A DNA stretch of 64,000 nucleotides from JANTGF01 sp963750735 (GTDB taxonomy: Bacteria; Bacteroidota; Bacteroidia; Bacteroidales; VadinHA17). The translations under genes and the position numbers were made by a program. The stretch's first letter is position 1; each line of letters opens with the position of its first letter. Below, in pieces: positions 1 to 9,291 of the stretch. The notes under the pieces are model-generated. The model searched no databases and was not told where the DNA came from. It was given only the letters and a program-made list of their open reading frames with translations. The DNA is taken from NCBI GenBank assembly GCA_963750735.1, contig CAVVRY010000001.1, positions 219,946-283,945 of the forward strand, written 5' to 3'.

Positions 1-360
1 GCCAACTTCAAACCTATGCGTGGACGTTATGTTGACGATGGTTCCCTGCACTCAAACCGCGTAGGTTCTTATGAAGCCAATGAATTTGGACTATACGATA
101 TGGCAGGAAACGTATCAGAATGGACAATCAGTTCATATGACGAATCTTCCTATCTTTTTAGTCATGATATGAATCCTGACTATAAATACAATGCACTTCC
201 AAGTGATCCTGCAATAATGAAAAGGAAAGTTATTCGTGGTGGCTCATGGAAGGATGTAGCATATTTCTTACAGACAAGTACACGCTCATATGAATATCAG
301 GATTCTGCAAAATCTTATATTGGATTCAGAAATGTCAGATCCTATATGGGCTTAAAATAA
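1..360 (+). CDS. gldK: GldK, C-terminal part (gliding/T9SS lipoprotein)
   Basis: The frame is open from base 1, so this is the last 119 residues of a gene cut by the window edge. What remains is the end of a formylglycine-generating-enzyme (FGE/sulfatase-modifying) fold: the typical stretch FGLYDMAGNVSEW at about residues 29-41, then VIRGGSW and IGFRNVRSY near the end. In Bacteroidota this fold directly upstream of gldL, gldM and gldN is GldK (PorK), an outer-membrane lipoprotein that forms the periplasmic ring of the type IX secretion system with GldN. The lipobox and N-terminus are outside the window. The identification rests on both fold and gene order. Confidence 0.93.
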   Translation, partial: ANFKPMRGRYVDDGSLHSNRVGSYEANEFGLYDMAGNVSEWTISSYDESSYLFSHDMNPDYKYNALPSDPAIMKRKVIRGGSWKDVAYFLQTSTRSYEYQDSAKSYIGFRNVRSYMGLK

Positions 361-410
361 AACAAATTAGCAGTTAAATTAATCTTTTCGAAAAATAAAC
401 AAATTGTCCT

Positions 411-1313
411 ATGAATCTTACTGAAATTGTACAAAGTAGCGGTTGGAAAAATTTTATGTCTAAGCTTTATGGCTTAGGTGCCTCAGTCGTAATTATTGGT
501 GCATTATTTAAAATCCAACACTGGAACATGGCAGGTTTATTCCTGACTGTTGGTCTTATAACGGAATCGATAATATTCTTCTTTTCTGCTTTTGAACCAA
601 GACATGATGAAGTTGACTGGAGCCTTGTTTATCCTGAGCTCGCTGGTCTTGATGATGAGTCTGAACTTGAAGGATATCACAAGCATTCTTTGAGCAATTC
701 ATCAGCACTTGAAAAATTTGATAGTTTGCTTGAAAATGCTGAAATATCACCTGATATGTTTAGAAAATTAGGCAATGGTTTAAATAGTCTGAACGAAACA
801 ACGTCTAAGTTGAGTGATATTTCTGATGCTGCCCTGGCTACTAACCATTATGTGGATAATGTAGAAAAAGCAGCTAATACAATCAACTCACATACTGAGA
901 ACTATGTTGATTCGACACAAAACTTGAAAGGCTCTGTTGACAGATTATCAGAATCTTATGATAAAACTGCTAATCTCATAACTGAATCTGGGTCGAATTA
1001 TCAGAAACTCTCTGAATCATTCACTCATATTGAGGATGGTAGTAAATCATATGGTAATCATCTTGAGTCACTTAACAAGAACCTTTCTGCACTTAATGCA
1101 GCATATGAACTTCAGTTACAGGGTACAAACGACCATCTGGAAAATACTGAAGATTTATATAAAGGATTGCAAAATATGATGGAAGATCTCCAAAGTTCAG
1201 CAGAAAATACAAGGAAGTATAAAGACGAAGTTACAAGGCTAAGTGAAAACTTGTCTGCCCTGAACACAATTTATGGCAATATGCTTGCCGCAATGAATGT
1301 AATGAACAAATAA
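411..1313 (+). CDS. gldL: GldL, T9SS/gliding motor membrane protein
   Basis: The 300-residue protein has two transmembrane segments close to the N-terminus (about residues 18-36 and 41-61), a charged linker, then a long Ser/Asn/Leu-rich helical part (about 110-300) that looks like coiled coil. This is the architecture of GldL (PorL), which with GldM forms the proton-driven motor of gliding and type IX secretion; it should sit in the inner membrane with the long tail in the cytoplasm. It lies 50 bp after gldK and 54 bp before gldM in one operon. Motifs GWKNFMSKLYGLGA and FKIQHW at the start are typical of the family. Confidence 0.94.
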   Translation: MNLTEIVQSSGWKNFMSKLYGLGASVVIIGALFKIQHWNMAGLFLTVGLITESIIFFFSAFEPRHDEVDWSLVYPELAGLDDESELEGYHKHSLSNSSALEKFDSLLENAEISPDMFRKLGNGLNSLNETTSKLSDISDAALATNHYVDNVEKAANTINSHTENYVDSTQNLKGSVDRLSESYDKTANLITESGSNYQKLSESFTHIEDGSKSYGNHLESLNKNLSALNAAYELQLQGTNDHLENTEDLYKGLQNMMEDLQSSAENTRKYKDEVTRLSENLSALNTIYGNMLAAMNVMNK

Positions 1314-1367
1314 TTTGTTGTTCAACTAAATTAATTTACTGAGCTTATACTTTAACTAGATAGAATT

Positions 1368-3005
1368 ATGGCTAGCGGAAAAGAAACTCCGAGACAAAAA
1401 ATGATTGGAATGATGTATTTGGTTCTAACTGCATTGTTAGCACTGAATGTATCGAAAGAAGCCGTTGAAGCTTTTAAAAGAGTTGATGAAGGACTTTCGA
1501 AAACAACAGCAAACTTTATGGAAAAGAATAATTCCGTATATGCTGATTTTACGACAAAGTCTATCGCCAACCCTAAAAAATCAGCCCCCTGGGTTGCTAA
1601 AGCCAAAGGCGTTCAAAGTCGGGCAAATGAATTGTTCGATTATATGGCAGCTTTAAAAGTTGAAATCGTTACGAAAACGGAAGGAGAAGATAGTGAAGCT
1701 GTTGTTGATGGAAAAGTGGACACTGAAAAAATCCAAAAAATTGATGATTTGAATGTTCCCTCAGAGGTAATGATTGGTGCAAATAACAATGGAAAAGCAT
1801 TTGATCTTAAAGCCGCACTTGTTGATTACCGAGAGTTCTTATTAGAGCAAATTGGTGATAATCATCCAAATGTTACTAATTCTATTGAAAATAGTCTTGA
1901 AACAGAAGATGTAAAACAGCTTGATGGAACCACAGTTAAATGGGAAATGCATAATTTTCAGGCACTACCACTGGTTGCTGTAGTCACAATCTTATCTAAA
2001 TTTCAGAATGATGTTAGAAACGCTGAGGCAGATGCACTTGACTTTTTCTATAATCAAATTGGTGCTGCCGATATTCGTGTAAATAAACTTGTTCCCCAGG
2101 TAATGGGTACAAATTCTGTTATGCAGGGGAATAGTTATGAAGCTAAGGTATTTATTGCAGCTATGGACTCTACAGCTAGACCTACAATTCAGGTTGGTCC
2201 ATACAGAAGTGTTAAAAATGCTGATGGATCTACCTCCTATGAAATGACTGGAACCTCCCAAACACTTACTATTGATGATAGTGGTATGGGAATATATAAA
2301 GCCAAACCTACATCATTGGGTGATAAATCCTGGGGTGGATTGATCAAAGTAAAAGCTCCGGATGGATCAGAAGTAGCATATCCATTTGAACAATCTTATT
2401 CTGTAGTAGCACCCAATGTAGTTGTATCTCCCACAGCAATGAACGTATTCTATACTGGTGTTGACAATCCTGTGGATATTTCAGTCCCAGGTGTTGACCA
2501 AAGTAAGATTAGTGTTAGTATGACAAATGGACGAATTCGGAAAGGAAAGCACCCTCGTTTTAGAGGATCGTACATAGTAAATCCAACCAATGTTGGTAAA
2601 AATGCTAATATTACCGTATCAGCTGATGTTAACGGACAAAAAAGAACTTTTGCTCCTGTACAATTCAGGGTTAAGCCAGTTCCTCCCCCGGTTGCTAAAG
2701 TTGCAGGTAAAAAAGGTGGAGCGATACAATTAAATGTTTTGAAAGCACAAAGAGGTGTGGCTGCAGAGTTAGAAAATTTTGATTTCGATATCAGATGGAC
2801 AGTTACGAGTTTTAGAGTTTCCATTAACGATAAAGGATATACTATTGACCGTGATTCAAACAGCAATACTTTTACACCTGCACAAAAACAATTGTTCAAT
2901 CAATTAAGAAAAAATGACCAGTTAGTATTACAGGATATAAAAGCAAAAGGACCAGATGGAAAAATTGTTAGGCTTGATGGTGCTATAGTATTTAAAATAC
3001 AATAA
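1368..3005 (+). CDS. gldM: GldM, T9SS/gliding motor periplasmic shaft protein
   Basis: The protein has 545 residues. It starts with a short cytoplasmic stretch ending in RQKMIGMMYLVLTALLALNVS, which is the single membrane helix (about residues 10-27) and a strong GldM signature. The remainder is periplasmic and matches the length expected for the helical bundle plus beta-rich domains of GldM (PorM), ending in a conserved domain with VRLDGAIVFKIQ at the terminus. GldM pairs with GldL in the inner membrane and reaches the GldK/GldN ring. The gene sits between gldL and gldN and is intact. Confidence 0.95.
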   Translation: MASGKETPRQKMIGMMYLVLTALLALNVSKEAVEAFKRVDEGLSKTTANFMEKNNSVYADFTTKSIANPKKSAPWVAKAKGVQSRANELFDYMAALKVEIVTKTEGEDSEAVVDGKVDTEKIQKIDDLNVPSEVMIGANNNGKAFDLKAALVDYREFLLEQIGDNHPNVTNSIENSLETEDVKQLDGTTVKWEMHNFQALPLVAVVTILSKFQNDVRNAEADALDFFYNQIGAADIRVNKLVPQVMGTNSVMQGNSYEAKVFIAAMDSTARPTIQVGPYRSVKNADGSTSYEMTGTSQTLTIDDSGMGIYKAKPTSLGDKSWGGLIKVKAPDGSEVAYPFEQSYSVVAPNVVVSPTAMNVFYTGVDNPVDISVPGVDQSKISVSMTNGRIRKGKHPRFRGSYIVNPTNVGKNANITVSADVNGQKRTFAPVQFRVKPVPPPVAKVAGKKGGAIQLNVLKAQRGVAAELENFDFDIRWTVTSFRVSINDKGYTIDRDSNSNTFTPAQKQLFNQLRKNDQLVLQDIKAKGPDGKIVRLDGAIVFKIQ

Positions 3006-3028
3006 TTTACGATATAAAGTTTCAACCT

Positions 3029-3898
3029 ATGAAAAAGATCATTGGAATAATAGCAGTTTCGATCATTTTGATCTCCAGTTCTGTGCAATATTTAAGTGCT
3101 CAGAGTGGACAAACTTCACAGAATCAGGAGGAGTGGATCTATACGAAACAAATTGGACAAAGATCACCAGCACCTTACCCACCATTGCGTGAAGCAGATG
3201 TTTTGTGGGCAAAAAAGGTATGGAGATTAATCGATCTTAGAGAGAAAATGAACCAGCCATTATACTATCCTACAGAACCAAAGGGTGATTGGAATAGTCT
3301 TATTGATGTAATTCTGAATACACTAAAATCAGGTGAAAATGTTTATGCATACGATGCTGACGCTGGAGATGATATGACAATTCAAATTACTCAGGAAGAT
3401 ATAAACCTCAAATTTGGAGCCGGTATGGATTCTGTTTGGGTTCCTGATTTGGATGGAAGTGGTAATGGAGAATGGGCAATATCTGAGAATAAGATTACTT
3501 CATCAGAGGTGAAGCAATACATTGTTCAGGAAGTTTGGTACTTCGACAGTAAATTGTCTTCAATGCAAGTACGTATTCTAGGAATGTGCCCAATTCGGAT
3601 ATCCTATAATAATGAAACCAGCTCGATTGAAAAGAGAAGATTATTCTGGGTAAAGTATGATCCATTCAGAAGAGCATTTGCAAATTATGAAGCATTTAAC
3701 CGCTACAATGATGCTCATAGAATATCCTATGATGATGTTCTTTTGCAAAGAAGATTTAGTGGTTCAATACTGGCCGAGTCAAATGTATACGATAACCGTC
3801 AGGTGAATGAATATGAGCTTGGCAAAAATGCCCTGCTTGAGTCTGAAAGAATTAAAACTGTAATATTTGATTTTGAACAAGACCTGTGGGAATATTAA
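3029..3898 (+). CDS. gldN: GldN, T9SS/gliding periplasmic ring protein
   Basis: The 289-residue protein has an N-terminal signal peptide (hydrophobic core about residues 5-22, cut near LSAQS). The mature part contains the GldN-typical stretches DVLWAKKVWRLIDLREKMN and YPTEPKGDW. GldN (PorN) associates with GldK under the outer membrane. It is the last gene of the gldKLMN operon, 23 bp after gldM, and is followed within 25 bp by a strong hairpin terminator. Confidence 0.94.
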   Translation: MKKIIGIIAVSIILISSSVQYLSAQSGQTSQNQEEWIYTKQIGQRSPAPYPPLREADVLWAKKVWRLIDLREKMNQPLYYPTEPKGDWNSLIDVILNTLKSGENVYAYDADAGDDMTIQITQEDINLKFGAGMDSVWVPDLDGSGNGEWAISENKITSSEVKQYIVQEVWYFDSKLSSMQVRILGMCPIRISYNNETSSIEKRRLFWVKYDPFRRAFANYEAFNRYNDAHRISYDDVLLQRRFSGSILAESNVYDNRQVNEYELGKNALLESERIKTVIFDFEQDLWEY

Positions 3899-3914
3899 TC
3901 CGATATATCTTAAT

Positions 3915-3948
3915 AAAAAAGCACTTAGACTTCTAAGTGCTTTTTTTA
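3915..3948. terminator. Bidirectional terminator between gldN and manC
   Basis: A perfect 9-bp stem, GCACTTAGA at 3921-3929 and TCTAAGTGC at 3932-3940, with a 2-nt apical gap. It is preceded by six A and followed by seven T, so it can end transcription in both directions. It lies between two convergent genes, and the T run overlaps the manC stop codon. Confidence 0.9.
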
Positions 3949-5037
3949 TATAAATTCCTCTCCCTTACTGATTTTTACATCGTTAACTATTTGTTTAATT
4001 TTCTGCTCCTCCTCCCTTTTGCAAATCAACAAGGTTTTCTCAGTTTCTACAACAATATACTCTTCAAGCCCCTGCAACACGACAAGCTTTTCACCACTAA
4101 CGTTAACAATACAATTTTTCGAATCGTACAGCATTGCATTTTCAGCTGAAATTACATTTCCCATCATATCCTTTTCTGAATGATCATACATGGAGCTCCA
4201 TGTTCCCAGGTCAGACCATCCAAATTCCGAACAAAGAGCAAAGACATTATCTGCTTTTTCCATTATTCCATAGTCAATAGAAATATTTCTAGTATCAGAA
4301 TAAGCTATTAAAACTGATTTTGCTTCTTTTTCAGAATCTAACCCGGTTTCAATGTCATTGAATAGTGAAGAAACTTCAACTAAATGCTTATCAAAAGCTT
4401 TTTGTATTGATTTTAATGACCACAAAAAGATACCTGAATTCCAGAAAAAATCACCACTCTTTAAAAATACCTTAGCAAGATCCATGTCAGGCTTTTCGGT
4501 AAAGGTTTTAACCTTCATTAAATCCGGATTTTCATCTCTAACTGAATGTTTGTTTACCTGAATATATCCATAACCGGTTTCAGGTCTGCTTGGCCGAATT
4601 CCAAGGGTCAATAATGCATCGTTATTTTGCACAAATTCTAATCCTTGCACAAGGGTTTTAAAAAATTTATCTTCATTAGTAATGAAGTGATCTGAAGGAG
4701 CAACTATAATATTAGCTTCTTCATTTATTTGTTTTATTCTGTAGTTCGCATAAGCGATACAAGGGGCTGTATTTTTTCTCATGGGCTCAAGCATCATCTG
4801 ATATTCCCCAATATCTGGTAACTGAGCTTTTATTATTTCTCCATACTCAATATTTGACACTATGTAAATATTTTCCTTTGGGCAAACAGTAAGAAACCTC
4901 TCATAGGTTTGCTGTAAGAGTGTCTTACCTGTACCAAGGATATCGATAAATTGTTTTGGCAATGAGGCTTTACTTAGCGGCCAAAATCTACTTCCTACTC
5001 CACCAGCCATTATTACACAGAAGTTATTCTTATTCAT
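3946..5037 (-). CDS. manC: Mannose-1-phosphate guanylyltransferase
   Basis: Makes GDP-mannose from mannose-1-phosphate and GTP for polysaccharide and glycoprotein sugars. The 363-residue protein starts with the nucleotidyltransferase signature VIMAGGVGSRFWPLS (about residues 8-22) followed by PKQF; later it has the APSDHF metal-binding stretch, FTEKP, and WNSGIFLW. The length fits a monofunctional enzyme without a phosphomannose isomerase domain. It is transcribed alone, convergent with gldN and divergent from mlaE. Confidence 0.93.
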   Translation of the reverse strand: MNKNNFCVIMAGGVGSRFWPLSKASLPKQFIDILGTGKTLLQQTYERFLTVCPKENIYIVSNIEYGEIIKAQLPDIGEYQMMLEPMRKNTAPCIAYANYRIKQINEEANIIVAPSDHFITNEDKFFKTLVQGLEFVQNNDALLTLGIRPSRPETGYGYIQVNKHSVRDENPDLMKVKTFTEKPDMDLAKVFLKSGDFFWNSGIFLWSLKSIQKAFDKHLVEVSSLFNDIETGLDSEKEAKSVLIAYSDTRNISIDYGIMEKADNVFALCSEFGWSDLGTWSSMYDHSEKDMMGNVISAENAMLYDSKNCIVNVSGEKLVVLQGLEEYIVVETEKTLLICKREEEQKIKQIVNDVKISKGEEFI

Positions 5038-5221
5038 TTTTTAAAATGTTAGTTGGATTATTAGTAAAGGTAAAAAAAACTCGAAAACTATTTAGTTTTT
5101 TTGATTATCTGTCGATTCTTTTTGATTAAAATCTAAATAGAAATAGTTTCAAATCTTTAATAATTTCAATATTAGATAGTGATTCATAAAATATTAGTAA
5201 TTTTAACATCACTTTCAAAAA

Positions 5222-5962
5222 ATGAACGTATTTCATCATATCGGAAAATATTTCATCCTGCTCTATAAGGTCTTTTCTCCTCCAGAAAAAAAGAGTGTCT
5301 ATTATAAGCAATTCATGAAAGAAATTCAAAAGCTTGTAATAGACTCCATAGGCATTGTTGTAATTATTTCTACCTTTATGGGTGCCGTTGTAACTTTACA
5401 GACTGCTTATAACTTAGAGAATCCTTTTTTACCAACCTATCTTATCGGTCTGGGATGTCGCGATTCACTCATTCTTGAATTCTCATCTACCCTGATTGCA
5501 CTTATCCTGGCTGGTAAAGTTGGTTCCAATATTGCTTCTGAGCTAGGTACAATGAGAGTAACTGAACAAATTGATGCTCTCGAAATTATGGGTGTAAACT
5601 CAGCAAGCTATCTTATTTTTCCTAAAATAATGGCAGCCGTTATCTTTAACCCACTCTTAACCATCATTAGTATTATTGTTGGATTATTTGGGGGCTGGAT
5701 GGCTGTAATATCTACCGGTGTTATCTCATCAGAGGAGTATATCTATGGAATTCAATATGCTTTTGTCCCTTTTTATGTAACCTATGCCATGGTCAAAACG
5801 GTGGTCTTTGCTTTTATTATTACATCAGTTTCCTCATACAATGGCTATTATGCCGCCGGTGGCTCCCTTGAAGTAGGCAGGTCAAGTACAAATGCGGTAG
5901 TATATAGCAGTGTTGTTGTGCTCCTCTTCAATGTAATTCTTACTCAACTATTGCTATCATGA
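5222..5962 (+). CDS. mlaE: MlaE-type ABC transporter permease
   Basis: The 246-residue integral membrane protein has about five to six hydrophobic segments and the MlaE/YrbE hallmarks AGKVGSNIASELGTMRVTEQIDALE (about residues 97-121). The family moves phospholipids between inner and outer membrane together with an MCE substrate-binding protein, which is not seen in this window. Its last codon overlaps the start of the ATPase gene (ATGA), so the two are translationally coupled. Confidence 0.92.
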   Translation: MNVFHHIGKYFILLYKVFSPPEKKSVYYKQFMKEIQKLVIDSIGIVVIISTFMGAVVTLQTAYNLENPFLPTYLIGLGCRDSLILEFSSTLIALILAGKVGSNIASELGTMRVTEQIDALEIMGVNSASYLIFPKIMAAVIFNPLLTIISIIVGLFGGWMAVISTGVISSEEYIYGIQYAFVPFYVTYAMVKTVVFAFIITSVSSYNGYYAAGGSLEVGRSSTNAVVYSSVVVLLFNVILTQLLLS

Positions 5963-6711
5963 TAGAGGCCAAAAACATATCAAAGCGATTTGGTGACCTG
6001 CAGGTGCTGGATGATATTTCAGCTCAGTTTACGAAAGGGGTGACAAATTTAATAATTGGTCAGAGTGGTTCCGGCAAAACTGTATTTCTAAAATGCCTTA
6101 TTGGTCTATTTAATCCGGATGAAGGAGAAGTTATTTATGACAATGTTGTTTTTAATAAAATGCGTGATTCGGAGAAAAAGGAGATCAGGAAAAATATTGG
6201 GATGATGTTTCAGGGGGGAGCCCTTTTCGATTCAGCTACAGTTGAAGAAAATGTTGTATATCCAATGGATATGTTTACAAATTTATCCAAAGAGGAGAAA
6301 AGGGAAAAGGCTAATTTCTATCTCAATCGGGTTAATATTGTTAATGCAAATCATTTGTTCCCGGCAGAGATAAGTGGAGGTATGCAAAAACGAGTTGCCC
6401 TTGCCAGGGCAATGGCACTTGATCCTGATTATCTTTTTTGTGATGAACCCAATTCCGGTCTGGATCCTAAAACTTCTATTGTGATTGATAATCTTATCAA
6501 AGAAATTACTGAGGAATTTCAAACCACCACAATCATAAATACCCATGACATGAATTCAGTAATGGAGATAGGTGAGAAAGTAATATTCATACACAATGGG
6601 AAGAAATTCTGGGAAGGAACAAACAAGGAAGTGTTAAGAGCTGATAACCAGGAATTAAATGATTTTGTATTCGCTAATAATTTAGCCAAACAATTGAAAA
6701 AGTATCATTAA
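5959..6711 (+). CDS. mlaF: MlaF-type ABC transporter ATP-binding protein
   Basis: The 250-residue ATPase has Walker A GQSGSGKT (about residues 34-41), the Q-loop in MMFQGGALFDS, signature SGGMQKR, Walker B LFCDEPNSGLDP, and the H-loop in NTHDM. The FQGGALFDS segment is characteristic of the MlaF subgroup. It partners with the overlapping upstream permease for retrograde or anterograde lipid transport across the envelope. Confidence 0.92.
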   Translation: MIEAKNISKRFGDLQVLDDISAQFTKGVTNLIIGQSGSGKTVFLKCLIGLFNPDEGEVIYDNVVFNKMRDSEKKEIRKNIGMMFQGGALFDSATVEENVVYPMDMFTNLSKEEKREKANFYLNRVNIVNANHLFPAEISGGMQKRVALARAMALDPDYLFCDEPNSGLDPKTSIVIDNLIKEITEEFQTTTIINTHDMNSVMEIGEKVIFIHNGKKFWEGTNKEVLRADNQELNDFVFANNLAKQLKKYH

Positions 6712-6748
6712 GTTTTTTCTTAACAATCACCTTAATTTATATGTAAAA

Positions 6749-7929
6749 ATGGATGATAAGAACCATGGTTTTAGCACCAAAATGGTACATGCTGGTGGTG
6801 AACCCGATGAATTTGGAAGTGCTGTTGTACCAATTTACCAAACTTCTACTTTTGCTTTCCGAAATGCTAAGGAAGGAGCAGATCGTTTTGCCGGAAAAGA
6901 TGAGGGTTATATATATACCAGAATAGGTAATCCCACCATTAAGGCACTTGAGGATAATATTGCAGCACTTGAGAATGGATATGGAGGAATTGCAACTTCC
7001 TCAGGGATGGGTGCTATTAATTCAGTCTATATGGCATTGCTCCATCAGGGAGCCCATATAATTAGTACTGCCTCAGTTTATGGTCCATCAAGAGTAATTA
7101 TAGAAAAGCACTTTTCAAGATTTGGTGTAGAATATACCTATGTTGATACTTCAGATGTGAATAATATTATCTCTGCTATACAACCAAATTCAACTCTTTT
7201 ATATATTGAGACTCCCTCAAATCCAACCATGCAATTAACTGATCTTATTGCTTGTGTAAAAATTGCAAAAGAACATAATTTAGTTCTTGTAGTGGATAAT
7301 ACCTTTTCCAGTCCGTATTTACAAAATCCTCTTGACCTTGGGGCAGATATTGTTGTTCATTCAGTAACAAAATTTATCAATGGTCATGCCGATATTGTAG
7401 GCGGAATTATTGTAACCAAAACAAAAGAACTATTTAACAAAGTACGCCCAATGATGGTAAGTCTGGGTTGTAATATGGACCCGCACCAGGCTTATCTGGT
7501 AATGAGAGGGGTTAAAACCTTATCCATTCGTATTGATAGAGCCCAGGAAAGCGCTGGAATTATAGCAGAATGGCTTGAAAAACATCCTAAAGTAGAATGG
7601 GTAAAGTATCCTGGCCTCAAATCACATCCACAGCGGGATCTGGCCCTTAAACAAATGAAAGGTTTTGGCTCAATGATTAGTTTTGGTTTAAAAGGTGGAC
7701 TTAAAGCAGGGGAGAAACTTATGAATAATATGAGGCTGGCATTGCTGGCAGTTTCATTAGGTGGCGTTGAAACTCTCATTCAGCACCCTGCATCTATGAC
7801 TCACTCTTATTGCCAAGAGATGAAAGAATTAAAGCAGGAATAGATGACGGACTTGTTCGATATTCGGTGGGTATTGAAAATGCAGAAGACCTTATTAATG
7901 ACCTTGACCAGGCATTGAATAAAATTTAG
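6749..7929 (+). pseudogene. Methionine gamma-lyase-like PLP enzyme, frameshifted near its 3' end
   Basis: Cys/Met-metabolism PLP enzyme (cystathionine/methionine lyase family). Residues 1-351 read normally: YIYTRIGNPT, SSGMGAI for phosphate binding, VVDNTFSSPYLQ with the PLP-contacting Asp, and HSVTKFINGHAD with the PLP lysine. After HPASMTHS the frame fails at about 7805-7815 and hits TAG at 7841-7843. One missing base there restores PRDERIKAGIDDG and VRYSVGIE, the normal family end, to a stop at 7927-7929 (about 393 residues). The residue at the methionine-gamma-lyase catalytic Cys (after VYG) is Pro, so the exact substrate is uncertain. A lyase of this kind would release sulfide or methanethiol, which suits the sulfur island that follows. 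Confidence 0.8.
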
Positions 7930-7972
7930 ATCTGGATTTTAATAATATTTTAATTAGAGCTTAGCTAAATAA

Positions 7973-8617
7973 TTAGCACCCTCCTTCAATTACAGTATTT
8001 TTCTTTTTGCGGACGGGCACAACCGGAGCTGCAATCGAGCTTGTTTCTTCAGAACTGGTCGAGAAAGAGGCGGCATCCAATAAAATTCCAGCTATATCAT
8101 ATTTTGGATCCTCCACATAGTACTCTGGAACTTCTACCATTTCTTCCAAGTCAGATGGCTCTTTTGAATAATAATCATAGCCTCCAAGCATAACCTTTAT
8201 ATCGCTATATCCTAGCTGTTTAAGCATCATCCATGGACCATTGGCATCTGTCTGATTATTGCCATATAAAATAATGGTAATGGAGTCCAGAGCATACTGG
8301 TCAAATTTCTCCATTGTTTTATCTGAAAGCAGATCTGTCAATGGAATATTTATAGAGTTTGCAATATGACCTCTGATAAAATCATATGGATTCCTTATAT
8401 CAATAAATGCAAAGTTAGGATCATTTTCTTCTGCATAATATGTTGCTTCTTCTGGCGTAATCTCATCAGCCATAGAAAGGATTGATTCAATCATTTCTCC
8501 AGAATTTGCCTTAAAGGTATAGGCTGGCTTCCTTACAGTTATCAATCCAATGATAATAATAACAAGGAAAAATAACAATGCAAAAGTTAACCTTTTTGGA
8601 TTTTTTTGATGAAACAT
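7973..8617 (-). CDS. Membrane-anchored rhodanese-like protein without catalytic Cys, EGGC tail (copy B)
   Basis: The 214-residue protein has an N-terminal membrane segment (about residues 10-28), a rhodanese domain (about 50-150) with FAFIDIRNPYDFIRGHIANSINIP, and a low-complexity tail ending RKKKNTVIEGGC. At the active-site loop, where rhodaneses carry Cys after a hydrophobic strand, the sequence is IILYGNNQT, so the sulfur-carrying Cys is missing. The only Cys is the last residue. It is the final gene of the minus-strand psr-yeeE operon, 29 bp after its paralogue. Domain placement outside the cytoplasm is inferred from the anchor. Function is not established; a persulfide-carrying terminal Cys is possible. 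Confidence 0.8.
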   Translation of the reverse strand: MFHQKNPKRLTFALLFFLVIIIIGLITVRKPAYTFKANSGEMIESILSMADEITPEEATYYAEENDPNFAFIDIRNPYDFIRGHIANSINIPLTDLLSDKTMEKFDQYALDSITIILYGNNQTDANGPWMMLKQLGYSDIKVMLGGYDYYSKEPSDLEEMVEVPEYYVEDPKYDIAGILLDAASFSTSSEETSSIAAPVVPVRKKKNTVIEGGC

Positions 8618-8646
8618 AATTTTATAAATATTTAATTAGCTTTTAT

Positions 8647-9279
8647 TTAACATCCACCTTCAATAGCGGTTTGTTTCTTTTTTCTTGTTTGTGGAAGAGG
8701 TTCTGAAACTGTCTGGGCTTCAAATTCTACACTTCCACCTCCAAAATAAATGCTGGCTCCTTTTCTAAAATCGTACAAAGCGAAGTCTTCATTTGGAGCT
8801 GACTCAGATGGGGCAACTGGCTTTAATATGGTTTCCACCCAGCGATTTAATCCCCCTTCCATTACAAATAAGTTTTCAATACCCAGCCTGGTACATAAAA
8901 CCCATGCCTGATCAGCAGTAATATCGCCATTCGAAAACAGAATTGTATTCATATCTTCCAATCCCAAATAATCTTCCCACATCTGATCAATTGCACCCGT
9001 AGAATCAATCAACTCTTCTAAGGGAAGACTCATTGCCCCTGGTAAAGAATACAATTCATATTGATCGTAGGATCTGGTATCTATTAACATAATTGTGGGA
9101 TCACCTTCAATAATTAATCTGGCAACCTGGTCAGTTGTGACAAACCTTGATGGGTTGTTCATCTTATAAAACAACTCTTCCGGAGATATTTCTTTATTAT
9201 GTGAAATATCGGGAAGAAATAGTGCTCCAATTCCAAGCGCAAATGTTAAAAGGATTAGAAAATAATATGTTTTATTCAT
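8647..9279 (-). CDS. Membrane-anchored rhodanese-like protein without catalytic Cys, EGGC tail (copy A)
   Basis: The 210-residue paralogue of the downstream gene has an N-terminal hydrophobic anchor (about residues 5-23) and a rhodanese domain with IMLIDTRSYDQYELYSLPGAMSLP. The active-site loop reads ILFSNGDITADQAW, with no Cys at the catalytic place. The one internal Cys (VLCTRLG) is in the following helix. The end, RKKKQTAIEGGC, is nearly the same as in copy B, though the linkers before it are unrelated, which points to selection on the tail. It follows the YeeE half B gene by 12 bp. Confidence 0.8.
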   Translation of the reverse strand: MNKTYYFLILLTFALGIGALFLPDISHNKEISPEELFYKMNNPSRFVTTDQVARLIIEGDPTIMLIDTRSYDQYELYSLPGAMSLPLEELIDSTGAIDQMWEDYLGLEDMNTILFSNGDITADQAWVLCTRLGIENLFVMEGGLNRWVETILKPVAPSESAPNEDFALYDFRKGASIYFGGGSVEFEAQTVSEPLPQTRKKKQTAIEGGC

Positions 9280-9291
9280 TTGTTGTAAATT

